Assembly (NCBI RefSeq): GCF_002904335.1
Contig: NZ_PPHF01000074.1
Coordinates: 124,001 to 188,000, forward strand
DNA: 64,000 nt
Source: Amycolatopsis sp. CA-126428
GTDB taxonomy: Bacteria > Actinomycetota > Actinomycetes > Mycobacteriales > Pseudonocardiaceae
Direction: 5' to 3'
Part shown: one piece after another, positions 1 to 8,186 of the stretch
How the letters are laid out: the number at the start of each line of letters is the position of its first letter
Numbering within the stretch: position 1 is the first letter of the stretch
Notes under the pieces: generated by a model
Databases searched by the model: none
Seen by the model: only the letters and a program-made list of their open reading frames with translations
What the model was told of the DNA's origin: nothing
Position numbers and translations under genes: made by a program

Positions 1-545
1 GACCCGCCGAGCACGGCGAGGTCGGCTTCGGTGAAGACAGCCGGATCGAACTCGGCGGCCGCTTCGTACTTCTCCTTGGCAGCCCGTCCTTCGGTGGCGG
101 CCCGCAGCGAGCCGGCACTCGCGGCGGCCATGCCCTTGAACCAGTCGAGCCCGCCGGCATCGAACGGCGCAACGGCGGCCATGCTCGCGACGGCGAGCAC
201 CCGCTCCGGCAGCAGGGCGGCACACGCGAGGGCGTGCGAGCTGCCGCCGGAGTGCCCCATCAGGCCGAACGCACCGATCCCGAGCGCATCGGCCACGGCG
301 GTGACGCACTCGGCGGCGTTCCCGACGGTCCGCCCGGGCACCGGCGTCGAAGTCCGGTAGCCCGGCCGGTCGAAGGACACGAACCGGACCCCGAGCTCCG
401 CGGCCAGGGGAAGCAACGGCCCGGGCGGCGCCCCGGTGTTGGGGGTCCCGTGGTGCCAGAAGACGGTCAGCCGTGCCGGGCCGCCGGTGTCGTAGACGTG
501 CAGGGTGCGTCCGCCGGGCAGCGCCAAGTCGGTCTCGGTGACCAT
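1..545 (-). CDS. alpha/beta hydrolase (partial, C-terminus outside window)
   Basis: Serine hydrolase of the alpha/beta fold, cytoplasmic because no signal peptide is seen. The first 181 codons are present. An HHGTPN oxyanion-type motif lies at residues 31-36 and the nucleophile elbow GHSGG at 97-101. The acid and histidine of the triad would lie beyond base 1. The start ATG overlaps the stop of the upstream esterase gene (TGATG), so the two hydrolases are translationally coupled and probably act together. The substrate cannot be told from sequence. Confidence 0.85.
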   Translation of the reverse strand, partial: MVTETDLALPGGRTLHVYDTGGPARLTVFWHHGTPNTGAPPGPLLPLAAELGVRFVSFDRPGYRTSTPVPGRTVGNAAECVTAVADALGIGAFGLMGHSGGSSHALACAALLPERVLAVASMAAVAPFDAGGLDWFKGMAAASAGSLRAATEGRAAKEKYEAAAEFDPAVFTEADLAVLGG

Positions 546-1567
546 CAGCGAGCCAGCCGATCCGCCAGCCAGGCCAGCGAAAGCGGGTACCGGTAGTCGA
601 TCCCGCCGTGGCCCGCGTCGAACAGCTCGAAGTGGACGCGGTCGTCCGGCAGGCCCGCCCGGGCCACCTCCGCCCGGAACGCCTGCGCGCCGATGTCGAG
701 GAAGTACTCGTCGCTCGTGCCCGCGTCGATCCACACCGCGCGCAGCGAACGGACCGCCTCCGCGTGGCCCGCCACCATCCGGACCGGGTCCCAGTCCAGC
801 CAGCGCTGCCACTGCTCCGGCCGCAGCGCGCCGGTCAGCGGGTCGAACGGCAGCTCCGGCGTCCCGTCGTCCCGGGCCGAGAAGCACGCCGAGACGCCCA
901 GCACCATGAGCAGGGTCGCGTCTTCGGGCTTGGTGAACGCCGGGCGGCTCCGGAAGTCCGCCCACCACGCCTGGATGTCCTGGTCGTACCCGCGCAGCGC
1001 GCGGACCGCCTTGCCGAAGTCGGGGATGTAGGACAGCTCGTACAGCGCGTCACCCGCGTGCGTCGCCAGCGCGCCGAACAGCTCCGGCCGCAGCATCGGC
1101 GTGATCATCGCGCCGAACCCGCCCGACGACTTGCCCGCGATCGCGCGGGACTCGCGGCCGGGGAGGGTCCGGTAGTGCTCGTCGACCCACGGCACGATCT
1201 CGTCGCACAGGTAGGAGTGGTAGCGGCCGGTGCCCGGCGAATCGACGAACTGCGAGCCGCCGTACGCGGTCCACGCGTCGACGTACACCACGACGCACCC
1301 CGGCGCACCGGCGGCGAAGACGGCGTCGGCCGTCTCCACGAACGGCTGCCGGAACGGGGTCCGGTTGGCCCACATCGCCAGGTGCCCGGTGTAGCCCTGG
1401 ATGACGTAGACCGCCGGGTAGCGCTCGTCGCCGTCGTCGTAGCCGGGCGGGACGTACACCCACAGCGGCCGATCGTGCGGGTCGCCGAGCGGATTGCCGC
1501 GCAGCAGCGTGGAAGTCACGGTGTGCCGGTCGAGCCGGCCGGCGAGTTCGGCGTCCCAGGGCAGCAT
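545..1567 (-). CDS. esterase of the enterochelin-esterase/esterase D type
   Basis: A 340-residue alpha/beta hydrolase. A VYVPPGY strand near residue 40, the elbow GKSSGG at 145-150 (Ser147 predicted nucleophile) and a terminal FDAGHGG histidine motif near residue 320 are typical of the Fes/S-formylglutathione-hydrolase-like esterases that cleave esters or thioesters of soluble substrates. No signal peptide is visible. ATG 1567 was chosen because the family similarity starts right there; the longer reading frame upstream is out-of-context sequence. It is first in a two-hydrolase operon and divergent from the secreted protein at 1701. Confidence 0.85.
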   Translation of the reverse strand: MLPWDAELAGRLDRHTVTSTLLRGNPLGDPHDRPLWVYVPPGYDDGDERYPAVYVIQGYTGHLAMWANRTPFRQPFVETADAVFAAGAPGCVVVYVDAWTAYGGSQFVDSPGTGRYHSYLCDEIVPWVDEHYRTLPGRESRAIAGKSSGGFGAMITPMLRPELFGALATHAGDALYELSYIPDFGKAVRALRGYDQDIQAWWADFRSRPAFTKPEDATLLMVLGVSACFSARDDGTPELPFDPLTGALRPEQWQRWLDWDPVRMVAGHAEAVRSLRAVWIDAGTSDEYFLDIGAQAFRAEVARAGLPDDRVHFELFDAGHGGIDYRYPLSLAWLADRLAR

Positions 1568-1700
1568 GCGGCCAGTCAACCACGGGTCACCGGTTGCACG
1601 GGCTGAGCAATACCTCTTTTCGGCGCGTAGCGTTGAGCCCGTTTCGGCCCGAAGTCCGTGTGGCGGACACGGTGGTGGACCGGGAGAAGCGGGGAAGACC

Positions 1701-2372
1701 ATGAAACATCCGGGGCCGTTGCTCACGCTGCTCGCCGGTGCGCTGCTCGCCGTCGGGATCAGCATCGCCGACCTGGCGGCCGGGACCGGCGCGCCGTCGG
1801 TCGCCGGGGCCGCGAGCGCGGTGGGCGCCGCGAGCACCACGACGACCGCACCGCCCGCGACGACGTCCGAGCCGCCGAAGCCCGAAGTGCCCGCGCGGGC
1901 GGACTTCGCCGGGAAGGTGACCGGCGGCGGCGCGTCGATCGCGGTGTCGGCGCGCGACGGCCACGCCATCGCGTACGTCTGCGACGGCAAGAGGCTCGAA
2001 GCCTGGCTCCAGGGCGTGACCGTCGGGGGGAAGCTGGACCTCAAGGGCGCCTCCGACGCCGGCCTGACGGGCAGTTTCGACGCCACTTCGGCCACCGGCA
2101 CCGTGACGGCGGCGGGCAAGACGTACCGGTTCACCGTGCCGCCGGCCAAGAAGCCCGCTGGCCTCTACCGGGCGGCACCGAAGGTGAAGGGCAAAGCGGC
2201 GAAGGTCGGCTGGATCGTGCAGCCCGACGGCAGCCAGGTCGGCATCCTCACGACGGAGGAGGGCCCGGCGGCCGCTCCGCCGCTCGATCCGGACGCGGCC
2301 ACCACGACCGTCGACGGCGCCCCGGTGACCGCCGAGGCGATCAGCGGCCTGGCCGGGACCGGTGACTTCTGA
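1701..2372 (+). CDS. exported or membrane-anchored protein of unknown function
   Basis: 223 residues. An N-terminal hydrophobic segment (about 6-30) is followed by an Ala/Thr/Pro linker and a beta-rich domain of about 150 residues. I do not recognise the family. The start at 1701 follows GGGGAAG. The stop overlaps the ATG of the DUF6529 gene (TGATG), and a Rieske protein follows, so it is probably an extracytoplasmic partner of that small redox module. Confidence 0.75.
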   Translation: MKHPGPLLTLLAGALLAVGISIADLAAGTGAPSVAGAASAVGAASTTTTAPPATTSEPPKPEVPARADFAGKVTGGGASIAVSARDGHAIAYVCDGKRLEAWLQGVTVGGKLDLKGASDAGLTGSFDATSATGTVTAAGKTYRFTVPPAKKPAGLYRAAPKVKGKAAKVGWIVQPDGSQVGILTTEEGPAAAPPLDPDAATTTVDGAPVTAEAISGLAGTGDF

Positions 2373-2923
2373 TGGCCGCCCCGGCAGCGGGCCACCGCGC
2401 CGCGGTCGCGCTCGTGGTGCCGCTGGTGGCCGGCGCCGTCGTCTCGGTGGCGCTCGGGGTCTACGGCAGCCTGCACACGCCGACCGGGGTCGCGGTGAAC
2501 GTGGCGGGTTTCTCCGGTCCGCAGGCGGTGAAGGCGTGGCTCGCCACGGTCGTCGTCGTGCTCGCGCTCGTCCAGCTCGGCTCGGCACTGGCGATGTACG
2601 GCAAGCTCGGCGGGAACGCGCCCGCGTGGGTCGCGCCGGTCCACCGGTGGTCGGGACGGCTGGCCTTCCTCGTGTCGATCCCGGTGGCGATGCACTGCCT
2701 CTACGCGCTCGGGTTCCAGGCGTTCGACACCCGCGTCCTCCTGCACTCGCTGCTCGGGTGCTTCTTCTACGGTGTGTTCGTCGCCAAGATGCTCCTGCTG
2801 CGCAAGGACGGCGCGCCCGGCTGGTCGCTCCCGCTGGTGGGCGGCCTCGCCTTCACCGCGCTGGTCGGGCTCTGGCTGAGCGCGTCGCTGTGGTTCTTCA
2901 CCCGGTCCGGCTTGACCTTCTAG
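2372..2923 (+). CDS. DUF6529-like integral membrane protein, possible haem b protein
   Basis: 183 residues with five predicted membrane helices (about 8-30, 50-75, 88-108, 115-135, 150-175). Histidines in VHRWSGR, AMHCLY and LLHSLLG lie in or at the ends of helices, as in cytochrome b561-type or ferric-reductase-like membrane domains; haem binding is inference. Translation is coupled to the upstream exported protein. The Rieske gene follows after 25 bases, so a membrane electron-transfer unit is likely. Confidence 0.7.
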   Translation: MAAPAAGHRAAVALVVPLVAGAVVSVALGVYGSLHTPTGVAVNVAGFSGPQAVKAWLATVVVVLALVQLGSALAMYGKLGGNAPAWVAPVHRWSGRLAFLVSIPVAMHCLYALGFQAFDTRVLLHSLLGCFFYGVFVAKMLLLRKDGAPGWSLPLVGGLAFTALVGLWLSASLWFFTRSGLTF

Positions 2924-2948
2924 CGGTATTGCTCTCGGAGGACGAAAC

Positions 2949-3374
2949 GTGCGCGACGACGACGTGAACCCGGTGCTGGCGCGCCGGACGGCCCTCGCGG
3001 TCTTCGGTGCCGGGCTGGCGGCCGGCTGCAGCACTTACGGCGGCAGTCCGAGCGGGACGCCGGCGGCCCCGGCGCCCGCCGGCACCGAACTCGGCGCGTC
3101 CGCCGACGTGCCGGTCGGCGGCGGCAAGGTGTTCGCGGACAAGGGGGTGGTGGTGACGCAGCCGGCGGCAGGGACCTTCGCGGCCTTCTCGGCGATCTGC
3201 ACCCACCAGGGCTGCACGGTCGACACCGTCGCCGACGGCACCATCAACTGCCCGTGCCACGGCAGCAAGTTCACCATCGCCGACGGTGCGGTGGCGAACG
3301 GCCCGGCGTCGAAGCCCTTGGAGAAGAAGCCGATCACGGTCGCGAACGGCAAGATCACGCTGGCTCGAGCGTAG
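2949..3374 (+). CDS. Rieske [2Fe-2S] protein, exported lipoprotein
   Basis: 141 residues. The N-terminus has an Arg-Arg pair followed by a hydrophobic stretch and a lipobox-like LAAGC at about 22-26, so Tat or Sec export and lipid anchoring outside the membrane are likely. The cluster motifs CTHQGC and CPCHGS (C-x-H-x2-GC and C-x2-H-GS) are complete. A GTG start at 2949 is preceded by CGGAGGA. It is a stand-alone Rieske protein rather than a bc1-complex subunit, and belongs with the membrane protein at 2372. Confidence 0.92.
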   Translation: MRDDDVNPVLARRTALAVFGAGLAAGCSTYGGSPSGTPAAPAPAGTELGASADVPVGGGKVFADKGVVVTQPAAGTFAAFSAICTHQGCTVDTVADGTINCPCHGSKFTIADGAVANGPASKPLEKKPITVANGKITLARA

Positions 3375-3395
3375 GCCTGCTGCTGACGGTCTGGC

Positions 3396-4325
3396 ATGAT
3401 CGGGCCGGTGCGCCCGGTCGAGATCGCCTGCGACGAGTCGGGCTCCGAGGGCGAGAACCTTCTCGGCGGCGAGACGGACGTCTTCGTCCACGCCGGCGTG
3501 CGGCTCACGCCGGAGGAGGCGGCCGCCTGCGTCCGCGAGATCCGGGCCCGCATCGGCTCGCCCGCCGAGGAGTACAAGGCGAACCACCTGCTCCGCGCCA
3601 AGCACCGCGCGGTGCTCGAATGGCTGCTCGCCCCGGACGGCCCGCTCGCCGGCCGCGGGCACGTGCACCTGACCGACAAGACGTTCTTCGCCGTGCGGGC
3701 CGCGGTCGACCTGCTCGCCGAGGACGGCACGGACGCGATGGCGCGCACCCTTCACCGCACGGGCCCGGCGGCCTTCGGCGCCGCCCGCTGGGAATTCGCC
3801 TTGACCGCGTTCACCAGCGTGCTGCGGTTGAAGCCCCGGCGCGGCGTGACGACGTCGCCGCCGGAGTTCTTCGCGCTGGTGGACGAACTCGCCGCCGTCC
3901 CGGGCGAAGCCGGCGAGATCGTCGGCCGGTTCCGCGGTGGCGGCGAGCGCGTGGCCGCCTACCGGGCCCGGCTGGCGAGCGATCCGAGCCTGGTGCCGGT
4001 GCTGGATCCGCTGGTGCCCGCGGTGATCCACACGGTCCGGCACTGGAGCACCGGCGACACCCCGGTCGCCGTGATCCACGACGAGCAGCTGGCCCTCACC
4101 GCCGAGCGCGTGCTGCAGCTCAAGGCCACCCTCGGCCCTCGGCTGGCGGACGTGCGCTTCGTCGACTCCCGCTCCGACGCCCGGGTCCAGATCGCCGACT
4201 TCCTCGCCGGAGTCGCCCGCCGCATCGCCTCCGACCAGCTGAACGACCGCGGCGATCCCGCGCTCACCACGCTGTTGAAGTCTTTTACGGACGCGGACTC
4301 GGTCTGGGACGGGCCCGTCGGGTGA
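3396..4325 (+). CDS. DUF3800-family protein
   Basis: 309 residues. An N-terminal ACDESGSEGEN motif and a C-terminal VRFVDSRSDARVQIADFLAG stretch match the DUF3800 family, which is usually viewed as a ribonuclease-H-like fold with acidic metal-binding residues and is often seen with mobile or defence genes; its role is not established. ATG 3396 gives the longest frame. GTG 3408, seven bases after the -10-like CATGAT, would give a leaderless start. It neighbours a small defence-associated-type protein and a pseudogene. Confidence 0.75.
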   Translation: MIGPVRPVEIACDESGSEGENLLGGETDVFVHAGVRLTPEEAAACVREIRARIGSPAEEYKANHLLRAKHRAVLEWLLAPDGPLAGRGHVHLTDKTFFAVRAAVDLLAEDGTDAMARTLHRTGPAAFGAARWEFALTAFTSVLRLKPRRGVTTSPPEFFALVDELAAVPGEAGEIVGRFRGGGERVAAYRARLASDPSLVPVLDPLVPAVIHTVRHWSTGDTPVAVIHDEQLALTAERVLQLKATLGPRLADVRFVDSRSDARVQIADFLAGVARRIASDQLNDRGDPALTTLLKSFTDADSVWDGPVG

Positions 4326-4364
4326 ACGCCGGCCGGTTTCGGCGGCGGGCCAGAAGCGACTTCT

Positions 4365-4712
4365 TCAGAAGGTGATGTCGCCTTCGATGTCGCGTGCTTG
4401 CAGGACGTTCCCGCCGACACTGCCGGAGATCCGGTTGGTCACCCCGCCGGACTCGGCCCGCTGCCCGTCCGCCGCCCGTTCCCACTCGGCACGCAGCCGT
4501 TCACCGAACGCCGGATCCGCCGCCTGCTCGGCGTCCAGGACTTCGGCCAGCGCGCGGACCTGCGGTGAATCCTGTGCCGTCCCCTCCGCGGCCGTCAGCA
4601 CGGCCGACGCGGCGGGATCACCGGCGAACTTGGTCTTGATCAGGTCGTACAACCCGACGACGACCCGCCCCGCGGCAGCTGCGGCCACGGACACCAGTAC
4701 AGGCTCAGGCAC
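4365..4712 (-). CDS. small protein with a conflict-system-type C-terminal tail
   Basis: 115 residues from a GTG at 4712, chosen because GGAGGGG lies seven bases upstream. The N-terminal part is helical. The C-terminus has the pattern N-x-ISGSVGGNVLQARDIEGDI. This S-G-x-x-x-G-x-x-x-QA-x-x-I-x-G pattern is a repeated C- or N-terminal element of actinobacterial NTPase, TIR and peptidase proteins suspected of roles in conflict systems. No enzyme domain is present. It is convergent with the DUF3800 gene. Confidence 0.65.
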   Translation of the reverse strand: MPEPVLVSVAAAAAGRVVVGLYDLIKTKFAGDPAASAVLTAAEGTAQDSPQVRALAEVLDAEQAADPAFGERLRAEWERAADGQRAESGGVTNRISGSVGGNVLQARDIEGDITF

Positions 4713-4804
4713 AGCAACCCCTCCACGACCCACCGGCACGGCCTCGGTCCCTTCCGAGGATACGGCGGCCCACTCGCTGCGCAAGCCACCTCGATACCGC
4801 CGCC

Positions 4805-5059
4805 ACGCCGATGCCCGGTTCTGCCCGCGTGCGTACTTCGCCGAGCCGGCCGGCCGGTTCGACACCGGCTTCGACCCGGAACTCACGGCGGCGCGCCCGC
4901 CGAGATCAAGCGGATGTGGGTGGCGCCGTCGGCGTGCGGCTGGAGACGAACCGCGTGCTCGCCGAGGCGATCGCGCTCTACCGCGCGACCGGCTACCGGG
5001 AGGTCGCGCCGTTCAACGACGAGCACTACGCCGATCACTGGTTCGAGAAGATCCTTCCC
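4805..5059 (+). pseudogene. decayed GNAT N-acetyltransferase
   Basis: Three blocks of a GNAT acetyltransferase survive in order but in different frames. Block 1 (about 4808-4890) reads DARFCPRAYFAE and FDTGFDPE. Block 2 (4902-4934) reads EIKRMWVAPSA. Block 3 (4934-5059) reads RLETNRVLAEAIALYR, GYREV and HYADHWFEKIL. The acetyl-CoA loop (R-x2-G-x-G/A) that should lie between blocks 2 and 3 and the core strands between blocks 1 and 2 are missing. This indicates internal deletions with frameshifts and no intact product. The sirtuin gene starts 20 bases later. Confidence 0.75.
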
Positions 5060-5079
5060 GGCCCCCGTACCCTGGTCTG

Positions 5080-5973
5080 GTGCGGACCCGGCCCACCCTC
5101 TCCTGGACTTCGGCGGACGCGCCGCTGCCGCGGACGTCCAGCCTCGACGAGCTGACCGCCGTCGTCGCGCGCGGGCGCGTCGCCGTGCTCAGCGGCGCCG
5201 GGTTGTCCACCGAATCCGGGATCCCCGACTACCGTGGGGAAAGCGGCAGCCTGCGCCGGCACACGCCGATGACCTACGACGAGTTCGTGACCAGCGCCGA
5301 AGGGCGGCAGCGGTACTGGGCGCGCAGCCACCTCGGCTGGCGCACGATCGCCCGCGCCGACCCCAACGACGGCCACCGCGCCGTCACCACCCTGCGCGAC
5401 GGCGGCTACGTATCGGGCGTCATCACCCAGAACGTCGACGGCCTGCACCAGGCGGCCGGCACCGCCGACGCCGTCGAGCTGCACGGCAGCCTGGACCGCG
5501 TCATCTGCCTGGACTGCCGCCGCACCAGCCCGCGCGCGGAGCTCGACCGGCGGCTGCGCGCGGCCAACCCCGGCTTCACCGGCGCCGCCACCCGGATCAA
5601 CCCCGACGGCGACGTCGAGCTGCCCGCCGACGTCGTGCGCGGCTTCCGGCCGGTCCCGTGCGAGGCCTGCGCGGGGGTCCTGAAGCCGGACGTCGTGTTC
5701 TTCGGCGAGAACGTGCCGCGGCCGCGCGTCGAGCAGTGCTACCGGCTGGTCGACGAGTCCGCCGCGCTGCTGGTGCTGGGCTCGTCCCTGACCGTGATGT
5801 CCGGGCTCCGGTTCGTCCGCCACGCGGCGAACGCGGGCAAGCCGGTCGTGATCGTCAACCGCGGCGAAACCCGCGGTGACCGCTACGCCTCGGTGCGGGT
5901 CGACCGGCCGCTCGGGCCCGCGCTGACCGAGCTGGTCAGCCGGCTGGGCGAGGATCGCGGCCGAACCGCGTGA
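5080..5973 (+). CDS. Sir2-family NAD-dependent protein deacylase
   Basis: 297 residues. It removes acyl groups from protein lysines using NAD+. The motifs are complete: GAGLSTESGIPDYR for NAD binding, TQNVDGLH with the catalytic His, a four-Cys zinc site (CLDC and CEAC) and GSSLTVMSG in the Rossmann part. GTG 5080 is the start that lies just after the pseudogene; no strong ribosome site is seen. The neighbouring acetyltransferase remnant suggests a former acetylation/deacetylation pair. The 3' end overlaps the convergent gene by 38 bases. Confidence 0.9.
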   Translation: MRTRPTLSWTSADAPLPRTSSLDELTAVVARGRVAVLSGAGLSTESGIPDYRGESGSLRRHTPMTYDEFVTSAEGRQRYWARSHLGWRTIARADPNDGHRAVTTLRDGGYVSGVITQNVDGLHQAAGTADAVELHGSLDRVICLDCRRTSPRAELDRRLRAANPGFTGAATRINPDGDVELPADVVRGFRPVPCEACAGVLKPDVVFFGENVPRPRVEQCYRLVDESAALLVLGSSLTVMSGLRFVRHAANAGKPVVIVNRGETRGDRYASVRVDRPLGPALTELVSRLGEDRGRTA

Positions 5974-6511
5974 GCAGCCGGTCCTGGCGGGACGCGCCGG
6001 GCGCCGCGGGCGGTGGCTCGGCGAAGAACCGCGGGCCCAGGTCCAGACCGGCGAAAATGGCCTCGTAGTCCTGGTCGATCCAGGCGACCAGGCCCGGGTC
6101 GAGGGTTTCACCGGCGCCGAGGGCGCGGGCGAGGTCCCAGGTGTGCACGGTGCTGTCCGTCGTGCGCACGGCCAGCGCCCGCCGTCCGGTGAGCTTGCCC
6201 AGGGGGTAGTCGACGACGCGCTCCAGCGCGCCTTCCTCGGCGAACGCGGCGGCGCAGGCCCGGACCGAGCCGGTGAACGCGGCGACGGGGTCGTCGCCGA
6301 GCGCGTCGGCGTCCCGCAGGGCCAGGAACTCCTCCCGGGTCGCTCCGCGGAGGAGGCCGACGTAGTTGAGGTTGCCGCGGGTCATGTGGTTGACCAGCGC
6401 CCGCACGTCCCATTCGGTGCACGGTGTCGGCGCGGCCCAGCCGTCCGGCGGGACCGTGCGGAGGTGGTGCTCGAAGCCCCGGGAGGCGAGGAGGAAGCGG
6501 TCGAGAAGCAT
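5936..6511 (-). CDS. TIGR03086/maleylpyruvate-isomerase-like metal-binding protein
   Basis: 191 residues of the DinB-like four-helix fold. The N-terminal CTEWDVRALVNHM with its conserved His and a central HTWDLARALG are the signatures of the mycothiol-dependent maleylpyruvate isomerase-like and TIGR03086 proteins. These bind a divalent metal; many are thought to be thiol-dependent enzymes, but this one's substrate is unknown. ATG 6511 is used because the similarity begins there. Confidence 0.8.
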   Translation of the reverse strand: MLLDRFLLASRGFEHHLRTVPPDGWAAPTPCTEWDVRALVNHMTRGNLNYVGLLRGATREEFLALRDADALGDDPVAAFTGSVRACAAAFAEEGALERVVDYPLGKLTGRRALAVRTTDSTVHTWDLARALGAGETLDPGLVAWIDQDYEAIFAGLDLGPRFFAEPPPAAPGASRQDRLLTRFGRDPRPAG

Positions 6512-6570
6512 GGCGGCCAGTCTGGCCCGGCGCGCGGCGGCGCCGCTCGCGGAGATCGGACGTGGTGAAC

Positions 6571-6613
6571 GAGCCGGTCCGGGCGGGTGGGGGGAACCTG
6601 CCCGGACCGGCTC
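6571..6613 (-). terminator. terminator hairpin after truncated haemoglobin gene
   Basis: A perfect 14-bp inverted repeat (6571-6584 with 6600-6613) and 15-base loop lie 59 bases past the stop of the gene ending at 6672. There is no U-tract, as is usual in high-GC actinobacteria. Confidence 0.6.
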
Positions 6614-6671
6614 TGGCGACGGACCTCCACAGCCGGTCGTCGCCTGCAAGACGCGGTGGCCGCCCCCGTCG

Positions 6672-7127
6672 TTACACCGGCTGCAACCCGTTCCAGGACC
6701 AGCGCGGCAGCGCCAGCCCGGCGGGCACCTCGCCGGGCGGGCCCGGGTAGGTCAGGACCTCGGCCACCGCCCACTCCATGTAGGACCGCAGGGCGGCGCG
6801 GAACTCCGGATCGGCGGGCAGGCCGGCGTCGTCGGCGGCCTGCCCGAAGCAGGCCACGAACCGGCGGCCGAGGTCGCTCATGTCGCCGTTGCCGGCGTGC
6901 ATCCGGAGCATCGCCGAGTGGTCGCTGCACTCCGCGGAGAACCGCGGCGGCCCGCCCATGACCTCGGCCCAGTACCAGGCCAGCCGGTCGACGTGCCGCG
7001 GGTGCTGCCCGGGGTGCGAGAACGGGTGGTTCAGCTCCGGGTCGGCCAGGCAGCGCTCGTGGTGGGCGGCGGCCAGCGCGCGGAACGCGGGGTCGCCGCC
7101 GGCGAATTCGTACAGCGTCGGGCGCAT
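6672..7127 (-). CDS. group II truncated haemoglobin-like protein
   Basis: 151 residues with the layout of trHbO-type globins: LYEFAGGDPAF at the start, HPFSHPGQHPRHVDRLAWYW around the E helix, and RFVACFGQAADDAGLP later. Such proteins bind haem and react with oxygen, nitric oxide or peroxide, or supply oxygen to oxidases. The exact proximal and distal residues need alignment. It is monocistronic, with a strong hairpin downstream. Confidence 0.75.
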   Translation of the reverse strand: MRPTLYEFAGGDPAFRALAAAHHERCLADPELNHPFSHPGQHPRHVDRLAWYWAEVMGGPPRFSAECSDHSAMLRMHAGNGDMSDLGRRFVACFGQAADDAGLPADPEFRAALRSYMEWAVAEVLTYPGPPGEVPAGLALPRWSWNGLQPV

Positions 7128-7167
7128 CCGCCGAGCCTGGCACGCCGGGCCGCCGGAAGCCAGGACG

Positions 7168-8109
7168 TCAGCGCGCGCCGGCGGCCGCGCGTTCCGCGGC
7201 GGGGGAGAAGCCGCCGAACGTGCCGACCGCCCGCCGGACGTCCTCGGTGACGAGGTCGTGGTTCAGCGCCGCGGCGGCACCCGCGCCCTGGGCGGCGGCG
7301 ACGATGACGGTCGCCCGCGCGTCGACGACGTTCCCGGCGGCCCACACACCCGGCACGCCGGTCTTCCCGTTCGCATCGACGTCGCCTTCGGTGTGGCCGA
7401 GGTCGCGCAGCAGCTGGTCGTGCGGGACGGTCCGGGTGCGGAGGAACAGCGCCGTCCGCGGCACGAACCGGGCCCCGAGCTCGACGCCGGTGAGGCGGCC
7501 GTGTTCGCGCCGGACCGCGGTCACCACGCCGTCGACGACGCGGATCCCGCGCGCGTCGAGCCGTTCCCGGTCCTCTTCGGACACTGCCGTGGTGTGCGCG
7601 AAGTACACGACGTCCGGCGACCACTGGCGGACGAGCAGCGCGTGCTCGACGCTCTCGGGCTGCGTGCCGAGGACACCGAGGGGCTGGTCGCGCACTTCGT
7701 AGCCGTGGCAGTAGGGACAGGTCACCACGTCGGTGCCCCAGCTCTCCCGCAGGCCCGGGAGGTCCGGCAGGTCGTCGTGGATGCCGGTCGCGACCAGCAC
7801 GCGCCGCGCGGTCAGCTCCCGGCCGCTCGCCAAGCGGGCGGCGAAGCCGTGGTCGAGCCGGGTCACGCGGTCTTCGAGGAGCTCCACGCCGTAGCCGCGC
7901 AGTTCGTCGCGGCCGATCCGGAGCAGCTCGGACGGCGACAGTCCGTCGCGGGAGAGGAAGCCGTGCGTGTGCTCCGCCGGCGCGTTGCGCGGGGCGCCGG
8001 CGTCGACGACCGCGACGCGCCGCCGCGCCCGGCCGAGCACCAGGGCGGCGCTGAGTCCCGCGGCGCCGCCACCCACCACCAGTACGTCGAATCTGTTGTT
8101 TTCGTTCAT
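7168..8109 (-). CDS. FAD/NAD(P)-dependent oxidoreductase, thioredoxin-reductase-like
   Basis: 313 residues. FAD-binding GGGAAGLSAALVLG lies at 13-26, a CPYCHGYE motif (C-x2-C) at about 131-138, and the second dinucleotide region ends with GVWAAGNVVD. The active-site pair is in the thioredoxin-reductase-like position but its neighbourhood is that of the TrxR-like group found beside cupin-XRE regulators, not of a true TrxB; no thioredoxin gene is nearby. It is divergent from the XRE-cupin regulator at 8187, which probably controls it. Confidence 0.85.
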   Translation of the reverse strand: MNENNRFDVLVVGGGAAGLSAALVLGRARRRVAVVDAGAPRNAPAEHTHGFLSRDGLSPSELLRIGRDELRGYGVELLEDRVTRLDHGFAARLASGRELTARRVLVATGIHDDLPDLPGLRESWGTDVVTCPYCHGYEVRDQPLGVLGTQPESVEHALLVRQWSPDVVYFAHTTAVSEEDRERLDARGIRVVDGVVTAVRREHGRLTGVELGARFVPRTALFLRTRTVPHDQLLRDLGHTEGDVDANGKTGVPGVWAAGNVVDARATVIVAAAQGAGAAAALNHDLVTEDVRRAVGTFGGFSPAAERAAAGAR

Positions 8110-8142
8110 GCCGCCACCATGAACCCGGCTTCGCGGATCCGA

Positions 8143-8154
8143 CAACTAATGTTG
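8143..8154. promoter_or_regulatory. inverted repeat between flavoprotein and XRE-cupin genes
   Basis: CAAC-TAAT-GTTG sits in the only A+T-rich stretch of the 77-base divergent intergenic region. It is a candidate operator of the regulator at 8187 and overlaps the likely promoters of both genes. Confidence 0.4.
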
Positions 8155-8186
8155 CCATTTCCGGGACGAGCGGGTTTCCTGGGAGC

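Noticed and set aside
1568..2149. N-terminal extension of the esterase frame to 534 residues
   Set aside because: It runs antisense to the exported protein at 1701, and the esterase domain begins at ATG 1567.
7168..8109. True thioredoxin reductase
   Set aside because: No thioredoxin gene follows and the XRE-cupin neighbour points to the separate TrxR-like group of unknown substrate.
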